From Silene latifolia (taxonomy: Eukaryota > Streptophyta > Magnoliopsida > Caryophyllales > Caryophyllaceae): a stretch of DNA of 64,000 nucleotides. Below are positions 33,239 through 44,664 of the stretch, one piece after another. Below the pieces are notes generated by a model. That model did not search any database. It was not told the DNA's origin and saw only the letters and a program-made list of their open reading frames with translations. Numbering within the stretch: position 1 is the first letter of the stretch; each line of letters starts with the position of its first letter. The position numbers and the translations under genes were made by a program. The DNA lies in NCBI RefSeq assembly GCF_048544455.1, contig NC_133536.1, positions 28,894,152-28,958,151 of the forward strand. Reading direction: 5' to 3'.

Positions 33239-34557
33239 TGTTGGAGTGTCCCCGACAATAATGCGATCACAATTGTCGATCATGATGATCACATGTTTAA
33301 ATCTCATTTTTAAGAATACGTAAGGGATGATTCATTTTATAGCCAACTGATCAACATTAATCGGTAACGATTGGCTTGCTAGAGTTTGACGTTACTGTCG
33401 TGGGACGGTGGTGGTCAGTTGATCCCTTAAGGTCACACCTAAAGGATGATGCCCTAATCTGTAAAATTGATTAATTGTATGACGATACAAGTTAATCAAT
33501 TCCTTAAAATTGAACAATTCAATTTGTGAGAGAGAATATTGATATCTTATTGTAATGGGATTAAATAAGATTTATTTTAGTAATTGAAATACTTTATTAC
33601 TAAAATTGTTTATTGTTTGAGAAACAATAGAGATAAGAATGAATGGTTAATTATAATTACAAGATGTTGTGAATTATAATTATATGACCCATTTTATTTA
33701 TGTGATCAAGTATCACTAGTCAATTTGTTGTATGTAATTTAATTAATTTATAAAATGATATTTATGTGATAAATATGCATTAAATTAATTAATAACATGT
33801 AACATACTACATGTGACATATTGTGTGACAAATGACAAATTGACAAAATAAAATGGAGGTCCATTTTACTCATATGACCGAAAAATTGGAGGGATAATAG
33901 TGGATTGTGGGTCGTATTATTTTATGTGATAAATAATATATTATTATGGCTATTGTAGACTAGCCTTAAAAGCCTACACTACCTCTTACATACCTATTGA
34001 CTTGAGAAGAACAAAAGGTAAATAAAAGACCATGCATTGTCTTTCACATGCTCCCTCCACCGGTTGTATGCATTAAGAGGAGAGAATTTTATTCTCTTAT
34101 TTTTGAAGTATTCATTCAATATGCAAAACCTTCTCCTCTCTCATATATTTTCTTGTTCATCTTTCTCTAAAACTAGAGAAATGATGATTAAATTTGTTCA
34201 ATCACATTACTAATATTATTAGTGTAATATATGAGTATTAGTAATCAATTTTAAGGTAAACTACTAAACAAATATCTAGCACATATTATTTAGTAGAGAT
34301 AAGGGATAATCTTGGGTGCAATCAAGAGGAGTGACTTCTACACTTGAAGTTTTTGGAGGATCATTCCATTACTCATCATAGCTCAAGAACAAGTGAAGGT
34401 AGGAGACCTTACTTGTGCCCATAAACCGAAATATTCAATGTAAGGAACCGGTTTTCCTTTACACTTATTTATATGTTTTGCATGCATAAGATCCTTAAGT
34501 TTTTATGACTAAAACTTTAAAACAAAATATGTGATATGTAAAATATGATTTCCAACA
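33239..34557 (+). mobile_element. Copia-like solo LTR H2 inserted in B gag
   Basis: TGTTGGAGTG...TTTCCAACA with an exact TCCCC duplication (33234-33238 and 34558-34562). It is 1319 bp, with no coding. It is a relative of H1 (3721-5003) in the same plus orientation; similarity is strongest in the first 250 bp and in the last 250 bp. The gag frame of B continues on either side. Confidence 0.9.
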
Positions 34558-34562
34558 TCCCC

Positions 34563-35699
34563 TTAGGACCTTGGTTGTTGAAATTGGACCCTTGCCCTTA
34601 CTCTTGAAAACCTTGAACAAACTCTTGACCAAACCCTTGGTTAGCTTGGTTACCTTTATTTCCTTGATAGAAGCTTTGGTTGTTTTTGTTACCCCCAAAA
34701 TCTTGGTACCCTTGATATTGGTTCCCAAAATTTTGGTGTTGGTTGTTGTTTGGCCATTGGTTTTGATTGCCATAATTATTTGTTTGATTTTGGTATACAC
34801 CTCTAGGTTGCGAAAACCCGGGTGGATTGGTGTTTTGCACTTGTGGTTGGAGGTGTTGCGGGTTTTGGACATTGGTGCTTTTGTAGCTAAAATTGGGGTG
34901 GTTCTTCAAACCGGATGGTAGTAATTGGAGTTCGGGTTATAAATATTTGGGGGGTTGTATGGTGGCCTTGGTGGCCTCATGTTGTTGTTGTAGGTTTGAA
35001 AGGCGTTGGCATCTTGAACATTAACATCAAATCCCACATTATAGGCATTGTTGGCACATACATCTAAAGTATGTCTGTTTCCTCCACATAATTCACAAGA
35101 AGAATTTGGAATTACCTCTTCCATGGGTGGACCATGGGAGGCACTAGCTTGGTGCACTTGATTCCTTTGCATTTGCTCAAGTTTCTTGGTAAGAAGATCC
35201 AGCTTGGCATTTGTCTCAGCATTTGAACTAGAAGAGTCTTCCTTGGGATAGGGGCTATTCCTCCTCAACATTTTGGCCCTTGAACCATAGTTTGACTCCG
35301 ATTCCACCCTCTTTTTAATAACAGTCGTGCCCTCGTCATCACCCAAATGATCGAATCCCCCTCCTACGGAGGCATTCACCATTTGCTTGGTTCTTGGTAG
35401 CAAAAGAAATTTTGGGTAATGTACCAAGCCGGTATTCCATGCTGAGGACAACTAGCAATTAAATCTTGGTACCTATCCCATGCCTCAACCAAGGACTCCC
35501 CATCTTGTTTTTGGAATATATGGATCTCATTCCGGAGCATATCGGTCTTGGATGATGGGTAATACTTGGCTAGGAACACCTTGGATAAGGCATCCCATGT
35601 AGTAAATGTGTTCGGAGGATGCACATTTAACCAACGATCCGCTTTATCTCTTAGAGAAAATGGAAACAATATCAACCTCAATGTGTCTTCGGACACTTC
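34563..35699 (-). pseudogene. Element B gag capsid, zinc knuckle and linker (broken)
   Basis: Minus strand from 35699: LFPFSLRDKADRWLNVHPPN, FTTWDALSKVFLAKYYPSSK and SCPQHGIPAWYITQNFFCYQ (35696-35376). A frameshift follows, then a zinc knuckle CELCGGNRHTLDVC (CX2CX4HX4C) in 35451-34906, and after another shift a Gln/Asn/Gly-rich stretch (34909-34598). It corresponds to 5360-6400 of element C. Element D cuts the N-terminal side at the ACTTC duplication and the solo LTR cuts the other end. No single intact frame remains. Confidence 0.88.
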
Positions 35700-35981
35700 T
35701 GATGAGTCATAATTATATACATACTTATGCCTCCCCTTAATTACTTTTGATACGGTTTTCGTGCTAATTATATTAAATAGATGCCTTTTATGTTATAATG
35801 TTGTTACTTCCGCTATTTGATGTTTAATGCAGGAATGATGCATTTGGGGACCAAAGGAATGAAATGGGCATCGCGGAGTGGGCATGAAGGAATACACTAA
35901 GTATAGCACGGGAATCCATAAGAATGAAGGAAGAGAAGTTAAGAAGACAACACGAAGAAAAGAGCTGAATCAGAGTGGTGC

Positions 35982-36052
35982 CTCGATAAACTACACCAAG
36001 GGTCGACCGAGGAAGCTATGTACTCGATCGAGTGGCCATAGGCTCGATCGAG
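35982..36052 (+). repeat. CTCGATCGAG array in the D 5' LTR
   Basis: Four 10-bp units spaced 20, 21 and 20 bp, ending 53 bp before the TATA box. The 3' LTR copy (51141-51211) is better preserved in the second unit and has the same spacing. A four-unit array with near-identical spacing also lies in the gag-protease linker (47625-47696). Confidence 0.88.
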
Positions 36053-36105
36053 GAACCGATTGTTTCCAACTTTTCCACAATTTTCTTAAGTCGGTTATGT
36101 TTTAC

Positions 36106-36113
36106 TATAAATA
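36106..36113 (+). promoter_or_regulatory. Putative TATA box of the D LTR
   Basis: TATAAATA in TTACTATAAATACCC; the same at 51265-51272 in the 3' LTR. Confidence 0.6.
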
Positions 36114-36960
36114 CCCAATTCGTACCCTAAGTTTATTTACACTTTGTTTTACCTAGGGACGTATAGCTACTCTAAAAACTCCCTTAGAATACCCTTAGAT
36201 TAGTTTTTATTAGTTTTGCTTCGAATCTATTTCTCTTTAATTAGGGAACTTCGTTAATATTTCTTTAGTATTTATTAATTCAAGTTCTATTTCATTCAAT
36301 TATTTTGTTCATCTTATTATGCCTTTAATCATGTTGTTTAATAATCTTATTGTTGTTATTCCCTTTATCATGAGTAGCTAATTTCACAATCTAGGGAGAA
36401 TGAGGATCTAGGTTGTTAGAAAAGGAATTATTAACTGATAGTTAAAATTGTTTATTAATTGTTCTTCAGTTTATTGTTCTTCATCTAGTCAGTTAATTAC
36501 TGGCCAGGGTTAATTGACTAGTATAGCGAATTGAGACTTTCACCGACTGGGTTAGAATCAATATAGGCTGTGATAACTGAATATAGATAATTTAATGATA
36601 GCGACTGCATGTTAAATTAGATCTAAAGGGATATTGAATCGACCGATCATATAACCTTAAACAACATAATTAGCTCTATCAATGAATTAAATCATACCCC
36701 ATATAACTACCTAATGAACCTAATCCCTAGACCTTTTAATATATTTGATATCGTCTTATTTACCTTGCAATTAGTTATTAGAAATTAAACAAACAAAACC
36801 TCCTTGAAATTGTTACTTTAAGACAAATCTAATATTAGCAAATAGATTATTACCGCCTCCCTATGGATTCGATACCTGACTTACCACTAGCTATTTTTTA
36901 GTACTAAGCTAGGATTTATTTTGATTAAGGCCAAACGACTGAAAATAACCTTATCAAATT

Positions 36961-36978
36961 TGGCGCCGTTGCCGGGGA
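36961..36978 (+). other. Primer-binding site of element D (tRNA-Asp)
   Basis: TGGCGCCGTTGCCGGGGA is followed by GGC, the same 18-base match to plant tRNA-Asp as in element A, four bases after the LTR. Confidence 0.9.
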
Positions 36979-37081
36979 GGCAACTTTTTTTCTGTTTGTT
37001 TTTGTTTATTTTTGTCTTTTGTCTCAGGGAGCATCAGTTCCTTGAGACAGTTTGGTATTTTCTCATTGTTTTCGTGTATGC

Positions 37082-38504
37082 CCATTGCCCAGGTCTCACA
37101 GGTCAGAGATTGTACCTTTTGATCCCGAGCCAGAGAAGACTTTTCGGTACAGACGAAACTTTCAAAGAGAAGTAAGTCAGGTGGAAGGCTTGAGTACACT
37201 TGACTACGAGCGGTTTACTTTCGCAGAAGATTTGTCCTTTGAAGAGGACACACTTATTTCTGCACCCGTTACTCCTACAACATTGAAGATGCCGACCTTG
37301 GCAAGCCATTCCAAACCCACCGTTGATTCCATTCCTAAAGGCTTCAATCTCCCTACCACTGATAAAGGGACTTTTGAGATCAAACCTTCTTATATAAGCC
37401 TAGTAGAGAGAAATCTATTTGGAGGAAAAGCTGGAGCGGACCCCGCCAAGCACATGGAGAAATTTGTCACTTATTGTTGTTCTATTCCTTTGACAGCTGG
37501 GGTAACTCAAGATCAAGTCAAGCAGACTCTCTTTCCTTTCTCTCTGAAAGATGATACAACAGAGTGGCTACGTGACTTGGATATGGAGACCGACGCAATC
37601 ACTAACTGGACTTCACTAGCTCTTGCATTCTACAAGAGGTATTTTCCACCGTAGAAGACAAATGCTCTTAGAAGCCAGATTACGAGTTTTAGATAAGGTC
37701 CTACTGAAGATATTAATGAAGCTTGGGTTCATTTCAAAAGACTAGCTCGATCCGTCCCCAACATGGCTTCCAGATTTGGTTTCTTTGCAACCAATTTTAC
37801 AACGAGCTGTATGACAATCACAGAGCTTTGCTTGATTTCACTGCCAATGGGGGTTCCAGGATAATACTAATGACGGTAATGCTTGGAATTTTATTGATCA
37901 TATAGCTACTCACACTGCTGAGTATGGTAACCCCAGAGGAAGTAAGAGAGGAAATGGTTCAGACAATGTTATTGCGGCACAGTTGGAGGCCTTAACGACT
38001 CAAATAGCGGAATTAAAGACATCTCAGTCTTTGGGTAATAAGCAAGAAATGGTCCATCCAATGATTAATTAAGAGGTGTCCTGTGAGAGATGTGGGATAG
38101 ATGGCCACACTGCGGCCAAGTGTATGAGTACCATTGAACAAGTCCATGCTTTCCAGTCTTTCAAGCAAGGTACACCCCATTCTAACTTCTTCCTTGAAAG
38201 GAATCAGAATGTATTTGCTCCAGCCCCGCCGCAAAATGCTTATATTATTCCTCCAAATCGTGGTAATCAACCACAAGGTAAGTTTGTTCGGCAAAATCAA
38301 GGAGGTTTTCAACAGATGCAACCTCCCCTCAAGCTCCAAGTAATGAGATGGCAGAGATGAAGGCTCTATTGCAACAAAGTTTGATGATTCAACAAAAGCA
38401 AACGGCTCATATTTCCGAACTAATAACTCACAACAAGATTTTGGATACTCAAGTTGCTCAAATGGCGGCTCAAAATCCTTCAAAACAATCCGGCCTTCCT
38501 CCTC
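37082..38504 (+). pseudogene. Element D gag (stops and frameshifts)
   Basis: The frame carrying RSHRSEIVPFDPEPEKTFRYRR matches the N-termini of A and F gag, but it has no ATG in frame; an ATG at 37078 is out of frame, so the true start is unclear. The core has KHMEKFVTYCCSIPLTAG, LFPFSLKDDTTEWLRDLD and WTSLALAFYKRYFPP before a TAG at 37652. Further stops and frameshifts follow at 37694 and beyond. The zinc knuckle CERCGIDGHTAAKC is near 38073-38114. The tail is Gln-rich and is cut by element G at 38505-38509. The frame resumes after G at 47412 with the VNVISFRSG block. Confidence 0.88.
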
Positions 38505-38509
38505 AAGGT

Positions 38510-40109
38510 TGATGGAGCGGGTCGTTGTCCGCCATCAAACACATTTATACCCAACTACTAGCATAGCAAGCAAGTCGGAGTCGATCCATAGGACGGGGGT
38601 ACTCAAATTGTTCAATCTAATTGTACTTGTGCTTGGAGTTGTCACAATTGTAGTGAGTTGATGATTCTAATCTAATAAAAGCAATGGAAAGTAAACAAGC
38701 AAGAAAAGGAAGGATGTAAACAAATGACTAAAAGTTCTAGGATATCATGGGTTCATAGGGGATTCATGGGAGTTGATCATACAAACATGTTCTCAATTAT
38801 ATGCAAGCACTTATTGTTGGGATGGGATCGAGTTGGTGTATAAGCTTACAATCCCTAAGAAGGTTTGGGTCCCGGAGCCGAATCGATTAGATTGTACAAC
38901 ACCTACAAGTCGACTTAATCCTTCCTATTCAACATTATGCATAGTCTAATGAGGCTTGAGTTGGTTTATAAGCTTACAAGCCTCATTGAATAGATAAGTA
39001 ATGGATCAAAAAATGCAAGGATTCATAAGCTCGCATTTCATCAAACATAACATGTGCATAAGTTGAAATCACAGCAAGCAAGCAAATAAATTATGAAAAC
39101 ATATTAGATTAAGCATGAATCATTCTCCATGTTTGTTTCCCCTAATTCCCTATTAATCCTAGCTATAAGACTACTCACTCAGTATCAAGTTCAACATGCT
39201 AATAAGGTTGTCAATCATATTAACAAAGCAAAACATGATGAATAAATGAAAGTGATTAACAATAATTAAACAAGGATAAAGAGAATTATACCTATGAAGA
39301 TGATTCCAAATAATAAAGCAAAGAATAATAAAAGAAAACTTGATTGATTGATGAAGAGTTGTCAATTCTCCAATAATAACCCAATAATCTTCAATTACCC
39401 AATAATAAACTTGAATTACTCAATAATAAACTTGAACAATAATTAAGGAAAGATTAATGTGTAATTTTGTGGAAAGATTAAAGGATAATCTATTCTAATC
39501 TACTCCTAATCTAATCTAAAAACTTGGAGCTTAGCTAGGTAATACAATGGGGTATATATAACGTTACATCATTAGGTTAAGCAAGGGTAGATTAGTAAAT
39601 AACATTGCTAAGTGTTGAGTAGGGAAATGCAAGTCTCTAGGGATATGCGCGGACCACGTAGCAAGGAAAAGCCTTATGTCCAACAATCCGCTCGTCCCGA
39701 GCGAAATACGAGCATCCTGAGCCTCAACCCGAGCGGGTTGATTCTGTCCCGAGCGGTTTGAGCTGCATCCCGGTCCACTTGAGCTTGACCCGCGCGGGTT
39801 GAGCTGTTGTTCCCTTTTTTCTTGATTTTGAGCCAATGATCCATCTATATACTCTTTTATTCTTCATCCTTGGTCATCATTCTTACCTTCTCTTCATACT
39901 TAGTCCATCCAAGATCGTCAACAAGCTTCGGAATATGCGCGAGAGACGAGAATTCCGCCTCATTATCTCCTTTCCTATAAGACATATAAAATGCACTAGG
40001 AAAGCAAAATAGGAAGGATTTGACGGATAAAATGGCCATGAAATGTTATAATAGTATGCAAAATAGGTTCAATTAAGGGACTAAATGTGCGCAATTAAGA
40101 GTCACATCA
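38510..40109 (-). repeat. Element G 3' LTR (1600 bp)
   Basis: Lies on the left because G is reversed. Matches 45832-47411. It is exactly 20 bp longer because of one extra palindromic unit (39741-39760). Palindrome-rich part at about 39690-39805; TATA-like TATATATA at 39553-39560 downstream of it on the minus strand. Confidence 0.93.
39690..39805 (-). repeat. CCCGAGCGGG-type palindrome array in the G LTR
   Basis: GC-rich units such as CCCGAGCGGG, TCCCGAGCGG and ACCCGCGCGGGTT are repeated at about 20 bp with TTGAGCTG-like spacers. The sister array is at 47009-47107, lacking one unit. On the element's strand it lies upstream of the TATA-like box. Confidence 0.8.
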
Positions 40110-40126
40110 AACATCCCCAAACCGAA
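40110..40126 (-). other. Polypurine tract of element G
   Basis: On the minus strand TTCGGTTTGGGGATGTT runs directly into the 3' LTR start TGATGTGACTC. The position and purine-rich sequence fit the plus-strand primer. Confidence 0.75.
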
Positions 40127-42299
40127 CATTTACTCGTCCCGAGTAAATAGGTGACTAGAACTAGACCTTTATTTAAACTATCCTAATAATATAACCGATG
40201 TGAGACAATTAGCGGGTCTCACTCCGCCCCTTCAACTCACAACAAGACATATATGAGGTAAGATGCCTTCTTGCAAGGCAAGGTGGGGCTTGTCAAAATG
40301 GCGATACATCCAAGCATTAAGCACACAAAACAAGTAATGGATGCATCTACAAAAGAATAGCCACTTTCCTCATCTAAGTGGCGGAAATCATCTAAAACGG
40401 AAGCAATTTAAGGGTACACACTCCATCATAGATATTGTTTATCCAAGCTACTAAGTCTAAAAGGATACCAACAAATCACCTCCAAGTTGTGTCAAACTAG
40501 GGTACCTTTGTCCACAATCGCTAAATGCTTTCGTCAAGAGTAGACTCCTTATGGTATTAGAAACACTGTAGGATCGCGGAATTCCCCTTCTTGCCTAGAC
40601 AAGAAGAAGGGTCGTCCCCTCTCTACCATGCACAAAAGTGGATTCGATGGATAAAGGGATCATTTGTATTTGAGTTTCATATGGGAGTTTGCTTTTGTTG
40701 TTGTTATTCCCTCCAATTTATTGTGGCATTTGACATTTTGAGAAATTTTCTTTTTGCCATTTCTTTTGATGTTTGGCATTTCAATACTTGATAATTTCAA
40801 CTTTTTCTTGCATTTTCTTTTGATCATTTTCAAAGCTACCCCATTTGTAGTAAGGGTGCTTATATTTGAAGCATAGGAGTTTTCATTTTGGTTACTCCTC
40901 TTTTCTTTTGATGCAATTGCAAACTTTTTGACTTTTCTTTTTAATTCTTAAACTCAAATTTGAACAATTTTTGTGCCCATTCCCTTTTTGATGACAAAAA
41001 TGTGGTAGAATATAGAAGATGGTTGCATGGTTTCAAGGGTCACCTTGGAATAAACGGTAGCCAAGGAGTTATCACACCACAAGGTACTCTTGACTAGGCT
41101 TTAATCCATGGGTCAAAGGATACTAGCATGACACATCCTAGGGTGTTTTACAAGTATTCTAACAAGCAAAGTCTCAATAAGAAAAAGTATCTACAAGGGC
41201 CTATATACACTTGTCAAGTTTCCCAAATAGATGTTTTCACAAATTTTTTCCTAAATGCAACAATATGCCATGATGCAACTAACATTTATACATCCTAATG
41301 CATATGCTTCTACCAACTAGTATGCCATATAATCTAAATGCAATCCTATGATCACATTGTTTATACCGCATCAATCAAAATAAAGTCACATAGTCATTAA
41401 CATAAAGAGGAAAAAGGAGATTGGAAATATCATACCATGCGGTCTTCAATGTCCTCATGTCTCGGATGTGGCGTAGTCGATCAATGTGAAAATGATAGAC
41501 AAACAAACAATATGTACAAGATATACAATTCTAAACTATAAAGGAATGAACATGTTTTTGGTTTTTTTTTTCAATTTTTCAAATTTTTATGGTTTTTGAT
41601 TTTATGAAATAAAAAGACATGTTTTTGTATTTTTCAAAAAAATTAATTTTTTTTTGTATTTTTGGAATATAAATTCTCATCCCCCACTTTATTTTGGACA
41701 TTGTCCTCAATGTACATGTAGGAGTAGGAATGAAAAAGAAAGTACGTGTTTTTGGGATTTTTGAATTTATGGAAATAAATGCAATGATATGAATGAATGC
41801 ATGCTCTAACTAAATGCAATTCTATATGATATATATAACAAATGAATGCAATCTAAACTATATTATATGATGCATGATTTCTAGTAAACTATGGTCACTT
41901 ATGATCAAACCTCCCCAAACCGATTTAAACACTATTTCTAGTGTAGAAATGAATAGGTTTGGTCATTAGTGACTATGCATGAACTCAAGTCTATATGCAA
42001 CTAACTACATGAATCATGTGAGATATAATACAATGCAAACTAATCTAATCATGTGAGATATATTACAATGCAAAATATACTATATGAACTAACTAATGTG
42101 AATGCAATATGACATATAATACAAATGCAAGTGAGGTGTAAACTAAATGCAAGGTAATTTAAAATGCAATGCAATTATATATAAGAGATAGGGAAAGAAA
42201 GGGTCTTACAATCACGATCTCAATCAAAGCCTCCATCATTAAGGCTATCATCATCTTCACTTTCTTCTTCTTCTTCTCCTCCTCTTTGGTCATCTTTAT
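40127..42299 (-). other. Element G 3' untranslated region
   Basis: No gene; the short ORFs here are isolated and resemble nothing. At 41676-41712 the minus strand reads CATTGAGGACAATGT followed by AAAGTGGGGGATGAG. An A-rich block follows on that strand (41676 down to about 41550), the same motif pair as in A, C and D. Confidence 0.7.
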
Positions 42300-43741
42300 T
42301 CATGCCTTGGTTTGGGAACACAAGGTGTGGTTGCACCCAAGAAGGCCTAGGACCATTAGGATCAATAAACCCTTGTTGCGCCATGTGGTAGTATTGAGGA
42401 TATAAAGGGCCAAATAGTTGTCTTGTTGCCCTTGGTGGATCCTAAAATCCATGTTACTCATCATACCCATCAATATATCCATGGCCGATGGTGGGGTGCC
42501 GGGAGGAGGAGGAGGAGGTGGTGGGTAGCGTCGGTAGACATGGGGGTATGGAGGTATCTCCACATTAGAGGGCCGAACACCATGAAGGAACGGTGGAAAT
42601 CCAAGGCTTGGACCTTGGGACGGTGATGGTGCATGGGAAGGAGTAGAAGGTGCCTCCTCACGTCTCCTAGGTGGTGGAGCCGCAATCCTCTCAATGGGGA
42701 GGAGGTAGCTCGGCATAGGTGCAAGGTAGCTCGGCCTAGGCAAAATAGGAGGAAGGTCCCAACAAGGGAGGGTGAATGTAGTGCTCCCCTTTGTGAACCA
42801 ATCAATGCTTCCCAAATCATTATACTTGCACCATTTGTGATGCCTAAAGATAGCCTTCTCATCAAGCAAAGTATCTCCGGGTAGAGCCACATACCTCTCA
42901 TCATCATTAAACCCCGAACATAAAACATTGGCCATCCTAGTCACAAGACCACCCACCACAATTCCCTTTGACTTTGTCGCACCCTTTGCTAGATTTCGGA
43001 ACCGGACAAGTAATTCAAGTGCGGGATTAAAGTTGTATTTTGGCAAACCTTGGACATTCAAATATGACTCGAGAAAAGTCATGTCAAATTGACTCACACT
43101 TCCCGTGTCACTCCTACCAATGATAGTCCCGCTATGAATTGATGCCACACTCTAATAACCGAGTGATGAATGTAAAAGGCATGACGCCTCTTAAAACCAT
43201 TTAATTCCAACCCGGTGATCGCTCACCACAAGTGTGACTCCGTGAACCCCACGGCTTTCCTAAGGTCGGTCTCAGGTATCACAAGTCCAAAAATTTCACC
43301 AAAGGTACCCAAATGTATTTGGTGGGTCTCATTACACAACCTAATTTCCAAAGACACCCCATATCTTTCTCCTTCGAAGACTTTGAGACTACACAAGAAT
43401 TCCAAGGTGAGGCTAAGATATGTTTCCTCATGCATATTAAATAAAGTCTCAAGACCCATTCCTCTAAACAAAGACTCGGTTTGTCCTTCAATACCAAGTT
43501 TATCCAAAATTTGACGACATATGAAACGATTAGGCTCGAATTCCTAACCTAGTAGTTTCACAAATCGCCTCCTATGCTCATTTTTTATGAATACTACCTC
43601 CGGGAAATCATCAAGTTGCTCAATCTTCGGTACTAGCTCCTCTTCTTGCATTTGGAACTCCGGGGGAGCATTAGAATTACTTCTTTTTCTCCTCTTTGAT
43701 CCCTTAGTACTAGTAGTCTTACTCTTGCCCCAAAAACTCAT
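42300..43741 (-). pseudogene. Element G env-like (Athila ORF) protein, broken
   Basis: The start is the ATG at 43741-43739 (context ACAATGAGT); upstream codons in frame lack an ATG. It begins with a Ser/Lys-rich stretch. The frame holds DDFPEVVFIKNEHRRRFVKLLG, a stop, LGIEGQTESLFRGMGLETLF, LTLEFLCSL and FGLVIPETDLRKAVGFTESH, then a TGA just before AITGLELNG. A frameshift near 43100 leads to TFLESYLNVQGLPKYNF and KGIVVGGLVTRMANV. The C-terminus is Pro-rich, with eight prolines in a row. It matches element C's ORF (12206-13931) in order. Two stops and one frameshift; function unknown. Confidence 0.78.
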
Positions 43742-44664
43742 TGTTGTAATCTTAAAATCCACCAAGTATCACTACCCAAAGATGCTTCAAATCTCCACAA
43801 ATAAGAGCCAAACAACCTTGAAAATGCCTTATTAGAACACTAGAAGTATTGAAGTGAAGCTAGAAGGCAAAAATCAAACCCGAAAAACAATTGTAGCTCA
43901 CGGATTTTCGGAGCTCCAATTTTTAAAATGATGAAAATAGGTGATTTTGAGTATGTAGAAGGTTGGAAAGTTGGTTTTTATTGTGTAGAAATGGATTAGA
44001 ATGATTTTTAGAGTAATTTGATGGTGATTTGGTTGGATTTGATGGTTATTTGAGTGATTTTTGTGAGTTGGGGTTGAGCTTGAAGGTAGAAGATGAAGAT
44101 GGTAGGTGAGATTTGAGTGTAGAGCAAAGTTGTGGCTGAAAAATGGAGTGAACACGGGTTAGTAGCTGAACACGGGTGGGTTAGAAGTGACCTGCCCGGA
44201 TTCCTGAGCAATTTCTGCAAACTGGAGCTGAACCCGCTCGGGTTGGAAATGACACGCTCGGGTTGATATGAACCCGCGCGGGTTGGGAGCTGGGATGCGG
44301 GTTTTCTTCAGAATCCGCGCAGATTCTTGGTCAGAGAGCTTTTCCTTTTTTCTTGTCTTTCAATCCGTGCGGATTGGACTCGGGATGCGCAGATTTAAAA
44401 AAAAATCGACCCAACACCTTTTTAATGATAACAAAGGTGCTCACAAGCCCAAATTCTCCATTTTCTTCATTTCTTTACATTTTCCATCTTCTCATTTTCA
44501 TTAATTTCCTTCAAAAAGCTCAATTAAAATATGAGATCCCTCCCTTTCATCTCTCATGCAATTTATTAAATGAATGAATGAATGCAAAATTACACTAAAT
44601 GCATATATACAAATTAATGGTTATTGAGGAACTCCATCAAACCAAAAATTGTCAATTAACAATT
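43742..44664 (-). promoter_or_regulatory. Element G spacer with palindromes upstream of the env-like ORF
   Basis: No gene. At about 44150-44400 units like ACCCGCTCGGGTT, CACGCTCGGGTT and the perfect palindrome AACCCGCGCGGGTT (44269-44282) lie about 20 bp apart, and looser ATCCGCGCAGATT and ATCCGTGCGGATT units follow. They resemble the arrays in G's own LTR. Between them and the ORF start the sequence is AT-rich. The position matches C's array before its env-like ORF. A promoter role is inferred. Confidence 0.55.

Larger units (their letters stand above)
35700..36956 (+). repeat. Element D 5' LTR (1257 bp)
   Basis: Starts TGATGAGTCATAATT, ends CCTTATCA. CTCGATCGAG-type palindromes at 35982, 36002, 36023 and 36043 (20, 21, 20 bp apart; the first two mutated) precede a TATAAATA box at 36106-36113. 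Very similar to the 3' LTR. Confidence 0.93.

Noticed and set aside
42423..42884. Plus-strand ORFs rich in Arg and Trp opposite the G env-like gene
   Set aside because: Antisense shadows of the proline-rich C-terminus.
42300..43741. Calling the env-like ORF a functional envelope glycoprotein
   Set aside because: No clear signal peptide, fusion peptide or transmembrane anchor is visible in this broken ORF; only the position and family likeness support the name env-like.
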